Assembly: GCA_025355935.1 (NCBI GenBank)
Contig: JANXYS010000339.1
Span: 1-11,207 of the forward strand
DNA length: 11,207 nucleotides
Direction of reading: 5' to 3'
From: Chitinophagales bacterium
GTDB lineage: Bacteria; Bacteroidota; Bacteroidia; Chitinophagales; Chitinophagaceae
Position 1 is the first letter of the stretch. The number at the start of each line of letters is the position of its first letter. Of the stretch, positions 6,952 through 11,207 are shown piece after piece. The notes beneath the pieces were generated by a model, which saw only the letters and a program-made list of their open reading frames with translations, made no database searches and was not told the origin of the DNA. Made by a program: the position numbers and the translations under genes.

Positions 6952-6977
6952 AAACTCCGCATCTGCGGAGTTTTTTT
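6952..6977 (+). terminator. intrinsic terminator after the M48 protease gene
   Basis: AAACTCCGCA (6952-6961) and TGCGGAGTTT (6964-6973) form the stem, with seven T's at 6971-6977. It lies 25 bases after the stop codon. The arms are the same as those of the pnp terminator, with a different loop. Confidence 0.93.
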
Positions 6978-7012
6978 ATGTAATTAAAATGGGAATAGAC
7001 AACTTTTTTTAG

Positions 7013-7020
7013 TAATTTCG
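7013..7020 (+). promoter_or_regulatory. candidate promoter of the DUF3052-like gene
   Basis: TAATTTCG is one mismatch from TAnnTTTG and follows a T-rich stretch 35 bases after the upstream terminator. No clear -33 TTG is seen. It would give a leader of about 100 bases that is G-poor and contains four TCCA copies between 7048 and 7098. Confidence 0.4.
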
Positions 7021-7124
7021 CCCTTCGTTAACGTGTTTTGCCAGGTCATCCAAGTTCAACATATCCATTTTTTGCATTTTTACGTCCACCTTTATCCATT
7101 CATTTATTCAAAAAATAATCAATT

Positions 7125-7622
7125 ATGGCGCTAGAAACTATGTTTGAAAAATTGCAACTGAAAAATGAGAAAAACCTCCTGATCCAGGGCCTTCCATCCT
7201 CTATAGAAAAACAATTTGTAAAACTTACTTTCGCTAAGAGCGTTACCCCATTATTAAGAAGCCGGCGCGTCGATTTTGCCCTGGTATTCGCGGTGAACAA
7301 AAAACAACTTAATGATATCCTGACCGATATTCTTCCGGCATTGGCTGATGAGCCAAATCTCTGGATCGCCTATCCTAAAGTCGCGGCAAAAATTGCAAGT
7401 GACCTTACCCGTGATAACAGCTGGGAGTGCATTCAATGTTTCGATATCGAACCAATGCATGAAGTTGAATTGGATAATGTGTGGCGTGCCATGCGTTTTC
7501 AAACCAACAGACCCTGCAGCGAAAAATTACGCGCTGCACTTGCCGCTTCCAAAAAATCATCTTCGCTTGCGCCACTGCTAACCCCCCAATTCAAAAAGAA
7601 GAAATCAGTTAGTCTAGCCTAG
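7125..7622 (+). CDS. conserved protein of unknown function, DUF3052-like
   Basis: This 165-residue protein has no signal peptide or membrane segment and is probably cytoplasmic. Features recall the DUF3052 family from memory: an early NLLIQGLP, then VDFALVFAVNKKQL, LWIAYPK, SDLTRDNSWE and finally VWRAMRFQ. Together they look like a small Rossmann-like alternating fold, in which LWIAYPK and DLTRD are the most conserved parts. No catalytic motif is evident and no function is established to my knowledge. The last 30 residues are low complexity, rich in Ser, Lys and Ala with a KKKK cluster, and are probably disordered; they might bind nucleic acid. The gene stands alone, between a terminator and a convergent dnaG. 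The start at 7125 is chosen because it is the first ATG after an A-rich leader; the next in-frame ATG (7140) is five codons in. Confidence 0.85.
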   Translation: MALETMFEKLQLKNEKNLLIQGLPSSIEKQFVKLTFAKSVTPLLRSRRVDFALVFAVNKKQLNDILTDILPALADEPNLWIAYPKVAAKIASDLTRDNSWECIQCFDIEPMHEVELDNVWRAMRFQTNRPCSEKLRAALAASKKSSSLAPLLTPQFKKKKSVSLA

Positions 7623-7676
7623 TATTCTACAAGGCTGTGTATACCTGTCGCACCGTGTATAATCTGGGTAGCGATC

Positions 7677-7695
7677 GTACAGATTTAATCTGTAC
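7677..7695. repeat. 19-base palindrome between convergent genes
   Basis: GTACAGATT (7677-7685) and AATCTGTAC (7687-7695) are perfect inverted arms around a single T. The near-zero loop suits a protein-binding palindrome better than an RNA hairpin. No T run follows on either strand. It begins 55 bases after the stop of the DUF3052-like gene. Confidence 0.65.
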
Positions 7696-7700
7696 AAGCT

Positions 7701-7720
7701 CATTATGTATCACCATAATG
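7701..7720. repeat. short inverted repeat between convergent genes
   Basis: CATTATG (7701-7707) and CATAATG (7714-7720) flank a 6-base loop, immediately after the 19-base palindrome. The stem is AT-rich and would be weak as a terminator. Confidence 0.5.
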
Positions 7721-7743
7721 TGTCACTGATTGTTGTATAGCGG

Positions 7744-7795
7744 ATAGTCTAAATTGCTCGACCTCCGTTAGGACTTCTAATCCATTTCAGACTAT
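7744..7795. other. stem-loop overlapping the dnaG stop codon
   Basis: ATAGTCT (7744-7750) pairs with AGACTAT (7789-7795), and AAAT (7751-7754) with ATTT (7784-7787), leaving one bulged C and a 29-base loop. It overlaps the dnaG stop codon (TAG, 7794-7792). It may act as a 3'-end structure for dnaG mRNA on the minus strand, although no T run accompanies it. Confidence 0.45.
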
Positions 7796-9726
7796 TTTAA
7801 AATCACCGTCCCAATCTGCCTGGTAAGTTCGATCTCCATATGCTTAAGCTGCTGATGGGTTTCTAAAAAAAGCATTTGGTCAGCCATAGTGATTGCATGT
7901 TCAAGCTCCCGCTGATTATCATCTATCAATCGCTTTAGCTTTCGCAATTTCAGGTAATTTAAAGTGGATGTTACCTCCTCCCTGAAAAGTTCCTCACGCG
8001 TGGCAATATGTCCTTCAAAGTGCTCTTTCCATTTCGGACTTATTTCAGTATTTGAATCCATAATGTGAATCACAAGATTGCTTATGGCCTTATCCTCATG
8101 GTAAAGAAAACTTTTATCATTTGGATTCAGCCCCTCTGCAAACCAGGTTTTATACATTTCATAGATGTTTAGAAGGGCCGGATTTTCTATAAGTTTATCG
8201 AGTTCATTTTCGGTTACTTCCAGAAATATATATTCCGCAACCGATCTTTCGTCATCCCATTGTTTCAATCCAAATTCAAGGAGGCTGCGCAGCATCGCAC
8301 GTTCGCTCATTTCGTCCTTATTGAAAAGACCCGACGGGAGTTCATCAGCTGTATCTATCGGGGTTGTGTCTGTAAAACTATCAGACCTATTATGCCTGAT
8401 TTCTTCTTTCGTTACTTTATCACGAATAAATTTATTAACGAGCGCATTTAAACCTTCCTCTTCTATCTTCAGGATTTCCGAGACTTGTTTTACATAATCC
8501 TGCCTGCGGGTAAATTCTTCTGTCTTATTTATCTTCGAAATAGTTTCTGCCACCTGGTTAACGATCAGTGATTTTTTTGTGCTGTCGTTACCTGCATCTT
8601 TCAATGCTATTTCGAGTTGAAAGAGTACAAAATCCTTTTTGTTATTTTTTATAAAATCAATAAAAGCAGAAGCGCCGATTTTATTTACATAACTATCAGG
8701 ATCCTCTTTATCGGGGATCAGAACCAACCTAACATTTAGTCCTTCTTCCAGCGCAAGGTCCAATCCGCGCAAGGCTGCTTTTACGCCTGCGCTATCGCCG
8801 TCATAGATGATTGTAAGATTGTTAGTGTATTTCTTAACGAGCCGTAACTGATCTGGAGTAAGAGAGGTACCACCGCTTGCGACAACATTTTCAACGCCTG
8901 CCTGGTGTAGGCTGACCACATCTGTATATCCTTCCACAAGCAAGCATTCATCCTGTTTATCAATCGCCATCCGGGCGAAATAAGATCCGTACAAAATTTT
9001 ACTCTTTACATAAATCTCATTTTCAGGGGTGTTTATATATTTTGGTGACTTGTCATTAGTTTTAATAACCCGTGCGCCAAAACCTAAAACTTTACCGCTT
9101 TGGTTGTGAATTGGAAAAATGATTCTCCCCCGGTAGTTATCCATGCTTCTTCCTTCCCGTACAACCACAAGCCCGCTTTTTTGAAGATATTCGGGATTGT
9201 ATTGCGCCGCCAGGGCTGCGGTGGCGAAATCGTTAAGAGCTGATGGATTGTATCCAAGCTGGAATTTTCTGATAATTTCCTCCCGAAAACCGCGTTCTTT
9301 AAGATAACTTAATGCTACATCGGTACCCTCATCCGTATTGAATAAGGCATTGCTAAAAAATTGCTGTGCGAAATTATTAATGATGTACAAACTGTCAGCA
9401 GCCTGGTGAATCAGTTTTACTTCAGGGCTAACTTCAGTTTCTTCAACTTCGACGTTATACTTATTCGCCAGCCATTTCAGGGCTTCAACATAACTATACT
9501 TCTCAAGTTCCATTAAGAACCCTATGCTATTCCCGCTCTTGCCGCAGCCGAAACATTTGTAAATTTCCTTAGTAGGGGATACCGTAAACGAGGGTGACTT
9601 CTCATTGTGAAATGGGCATAGTCCAAGGTAGTTGGCTCCACGTTTTTTTAATTTTACAAAAGATCCCACGATATCAATAATATCAATCCTGCTGAGTATT
9701 TGCTGTATGGTTTCCTGACTGATCAA
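7792..9726 (-). CDS. dnaG: DNA primase
   Basis: DnaG makes the RNA primers for replication and is recruited by the DnaB helicase. I place the start at TTG 9726, giving 644 residues that begin with the typical ISQETIQQILSRIDIIDIV. The frame stays open upstream to ATG 9876, but those 50 residues do not resemble primase. With the TTG start the CHC2 zinc finger ligands are Cys37, His40, Cys58 and Cys61. The TOPRIM residues fall at Glu265 (VEGYTD), Asp309 and Asp311 (YDGDSAG), the same numbers as in E. coli, which supports the start. KEDPDSY completes the metal site. The poorly conserved C-terminal region, after about residue 440, ends in long charged helices and should be the DnaB-binding domain. 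The gene is divergent from the exported repeat protein and convergent with the DUF3052-like gene. Confidence 0.97.
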   Translation of the reverse strand: MISQETIQQILSRIDIIDIVGSFVKLKKRGANYLGLCPFHNEKSPSFTVSPTKEIYKCFGCGKSGNSIGFLMELEKYSYVEALKWLANKYNVEVEETEVSPEVKLIHQAADSLYIINNFAQQFFSNALFNTDEGTDVALSYLKERGFREEIIRKFQLGYNPSALNDFATAALAAQYNPEYLQKSGLVVVREGRSMDNYRGRIIFPIHNQSGKVLGFGARVIKTNDKSPKYINTPENEIYVKSKILYGSYFARMAIDKQDECLLVEGYTDVVSLHQAGVENVVASGGTSLTPDQLRLVKKYTNNLTIIYDGDSAGVKAALRGLDLALEEGLNVRLVLIPDKEDPDSYVNKIGASAFIDFIKNNKKDFVLFQLEIALKDAGNDSTKKSLIVNQVAETISKINKTEEFTRRQDYVKQVSEILKIEEEGLNALVNKFIRDKVTKEEIRHNRSDSFTDTTPIDTADELPSGLFNKDEMSERAMLRSLLEFGLKQWDDERSVAEYIFLEVTENELDKLIENPALLNIYEMYKTWFAEGLNPNDKSFLYHEDKAISNLVIHIMDSNTEISPKWKEHFEGHIATREELFREEVTSTLNYLKLRKLKRLIDDNQRELEHAITMADQMLFLETHQQLKHMEIELTRQIGTVILK

Positions 9727-9759
9727 GTTTGTAAAATATCTGGTAAAATTAAGTACAAT

Positions 9760-9789
9760 CAATGATAAAAGCAGAAGGCGGCGATTCAA
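9760..9789 (-). promoter_or_regulatory. candidate dnaG promoter
   Basis: On the minus strand TTG (9789-9787) is followed after exactly 19 bases by TATCATTG (9767-9760), one mismatch from TAnnTTTG. Transcription would start near 9753, about 27 bases before the TTG start codon. This would place the longer alternative starts (ATG 9876 and ATG 9798) upstream of the transcript. Confidence 0.45.
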
Positions 9790-9894
9790 CCGTACCATTT
9801 TACCGCTGTGGCATGATTTATGGAAATAGCCAATATAAATCGGAGGTTTATTTGGTTTTACCAATACCTTTATCACTCTAAAAAATTAATCAAT

Positions 9895-11157
9895 ATGAAG
9901 AAAATTCTAATGCTGTCGGTACTTGTTGCAATGGCCTCTGCATCTGCAACCGCCCAATCTATTGATGACATAGATAAAATGTACAATAGCAAAAAATATA
10001 CGGATGCTAAAACTGCTATTGACAAATATCTTTCTGTGGAAAAAAACGCTGCCAGTGCCGAAGGCTGGTATTACAAAGCAAAAATTTATAATGCTATCTC
10101 TTACGATACTTCATTACCTAAATCTGACATCTATAATTTGAAGTCAACTGCATTTGATGCTTTTAAAAAAACCCAGCAATTCGATACGAAAGACGTACGC
10201 TTGAAATTGGAAGGATACAAGTCATATCTCGACTTATATTACGGTATGTATGATCTAGCTGCCACTGAATTCAACAGAAAAGATTACGAAGGTTCATTTA
10301 ATTCATTCAAGAGAGCCGGGGAAGTAAAGGATTATATTTTGAGTAAAAACTATGCTTTTACTGAAGCTAAGCTTGCGCCATTTGATACCGCGCTGGTGTT
10401 AAATACAGCAGTAGCGGCCACGCAGGCTAAAAAAATGGATGAGTCGTTAAAGTACTATAACCAGCTGGCTGATAAAAATTTAACTGGACCTGATTACATT
10501 CAAGTCTATGCGTTTCTCCTTGATAACTATTCAAAATCTAAGGATACTGTAAATTTTAACCGTGTAATTACTAAAGCCAGGTCGTTATATCCCGGCGATC
10601 CTTATTGGGACGAAACTGAAATCGCTATGATTCCTCGTGGTGGTGATAAGACTGCCTTATATGCGAAGTATGATGAACTACTTGCGAAAAATCCTGATAA
10701 TTATGGTATGGCATATAATTATGCCGTTGAGTATTATAATAGTTTATACGGAAATGATGTAAAGCCGAAAGATCAGGCTGCGGCTAAAGCAAAACTTACA
10801 CAAATATTAAAAATTGCCGTAAAAAATGACAAAGGAATCGACGGAACCGTTATCATGGCAAATCATTTATATAATGTAGCAGCTGACTACAGCAGCGCCG
10901 CAAGTTTGATCAAAGGCACCAAACCAGAAGATATTAAAAAGAAAGCAGAACTTAAAAGACTGGCTATGGCTTCTATGGATGAAACTATTCCATACGCGCA
11001 GGCTGCACTTAAATATCTAAATGAACAACCTAAGCTCAAAGCACAGCAACAATCAAATCAAAAGATAATGATTGATTATCTCATCGATATTTACGGGATG
11101 AAAGCCGATAAAGCTAAGGTTGCCGAATACCAGAAACAAAAGTCAGCCTTAAAATAA
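9895..11157 (+). CDS. exported TPR-like repeat protein of unknown function
   Basis: The protein has 420 residues from ATG 9895. Residues 1-20 (MKKILMLSVLVAMASASATA) are a clear type I signal peptide with cleavage expected after ATA, so the mature protein is periplasmic or surface-exposed. The reading frame extends 25 codons upstream to another ATG, but that would bury the signal peptide and run into the dnaG promoter region. The mature part is helical, rich in Tyr, Lys and Ala, with pairs of helices reminiscent of degenerate tetratricopeptide repeats. Examples are MYNSKKYTDAKTAIDKYL near the start, EFNRKDYEGSFNSFKRAG, KKMDESLKYYNQLADKNL, and AKNPDNYGMAYNYAVEYYN. Such repeats usually mediate protein-protein contacts. 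No enzymatic motif is seen. A terminator follows directly, so it is probably transcribed alone. Confidence 0.88.
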   Translation: MKKILMLSVLVAMASASATAQSIDDIDKMYNSKKYTDAKTAIDKYLSVEKNAASAEGWYYKAKIYNAISYDTSLPKSDIYNLKSTAFDAFKKTQQFDTKDVRLKLEGYKSYLDLYYGMYDLAATEFNRKDYEGSFNSFKRAGEVKDYILSKNYAFTEAKLAPFDTALVLNTAVAATQAKKMDESLKYYNQLADKNLTGPDYIQVYAFLLDNYSKSKDTVNFNRVITKARSLYPGDPYWDETEIAMIPRGGDKTALYAKYDELLAKNPDNYGMAYNYAVEYYNSLYGNDVKPKDQAAAKAKLTQILKIAVKNDKGIDGTVIMANHLYNVAADYSSAASLIKGTKPEDIKKKAELKRLAMASMDETIPYAQAALKYLNEQPKLKAQQQSNQKIMIDYLIDIYGMKADKAKVAEYQKQKSALK

Positions 11158-11179
11158 TTAGTTACAGGCACAGCGAAGG

Positions 11180-11207
11180 AGGCAGGGATTTATTCCTGCC
11201 TTTTTTT
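11180..11207 (+). terminator. intrinsic terminator after the repeat-protein gene
   Basis: AGGCAGG (11180-11186) and CCTGCCT (11195-11201) form a GC-rich stem that can extend inwards by three weaker pairs. At least seven T's (11201-11207) follow up to the window edge. It starts 22 bases after the stop codon. Confidence 0.9.

Noticed and set aside
7708..7743. Short ATG-to-TAG frame of 11 codons in the convergent spacer
   Set aside because: It is far too short, has no start signals, and overlaps an inverted repeat.
9820..9894. Overlapping, divergent upstream extensions of dnaG and the repeat-protein gene
   Set aside because: Both extensions disappear once the correct starts are used (TTG 9726 and ATG 9895). 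They overlap each other, and the repeat protein's extension would bury its signal peptide.
1..11207. Runs of seven T's at both ends of the window as terminal repeats
   Set aside because: The left run is the antisense of AAA codons in the oxidoreductase gene and the right run is the tail of a terminator, so the match is coincidental.

Overview
The window is chromosomal DNA of a member of the Bacteroidota, most likely of the Chitinophagaceae type. The base composition is moderately AT-rich. Genes lack clear Shine-Dalgarno sequences and are preceded by A-rich leaders. Several carry the Bacteroidota promoter signature TAnnTTTG (exact copies before rpsO and plsY). The proteins read like those of this phylum: an M48 lipoprotein, a DnaG starting ISQETIQQILSRID, and an S15 with GSIEGQ. 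The family and genus are inferred, since no rRNA is present.

Region by region. Positions 1-1464, minus strand: a Gfo/Idh/MocA-type NAD(P)-dependent sugar dehydrogenase, cut by the left edge, preceded 23 bases upstream by an EcsC-family protein whose N-terminal codons appear to lie in another frame. Positions 1500-1840: a 340-base divergent spacer with a long perfect inverted repeat, a second small hairpin and the rpsO promoter. Positions 1840-4422, plus strand: the conserved pair rpsO (ribosomal protein S15) and pnp (polynucleotide phosphorylase), separated by a strong hairpin and closed by an intrinsic terminator. Positions 4491-6977, plus strand: prmA (L11 methyltransferase), plsY (acyl-phosphate:glycerol-3-phosphate acyltransferase) with its own promoter, and an M48 lipoprotein metalloprotease, closed by a terminator whose stem is almost identical to the one after pnp. 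Positions 7125-7622: a small conserved protein resembling DUF3052. It converges on dnaG (primase, minus strand, 9726-7792) across a 170-base spacer holding three inverted repeats. Positions 9895-11157, plus strand, divergent from dnaG: an exported repeat protein with a signal peptide, closed by an intrinsic terminator at the right edge.

Functionally this is mostly housekeeping: translation (rpsO, prmA), RNA turnover (pnp), phospholipid synthesis (plsY), envelope protein quality control (M48 protease) and replication priming (dnaG). I saw no phage genes, transposase, CRISPR array, tRNA or rRNA, and no convincing undescribed multi-gene system. What deserves a second look is smaller: an apparent one-base frameshift at the 5' end of the EcsC gene, a TTG start for dnaG supported by a promoter inside the longer reading frame, the unexplained hairpins upstream of rpsO and between the convergent genes, and a reused terminator stem.
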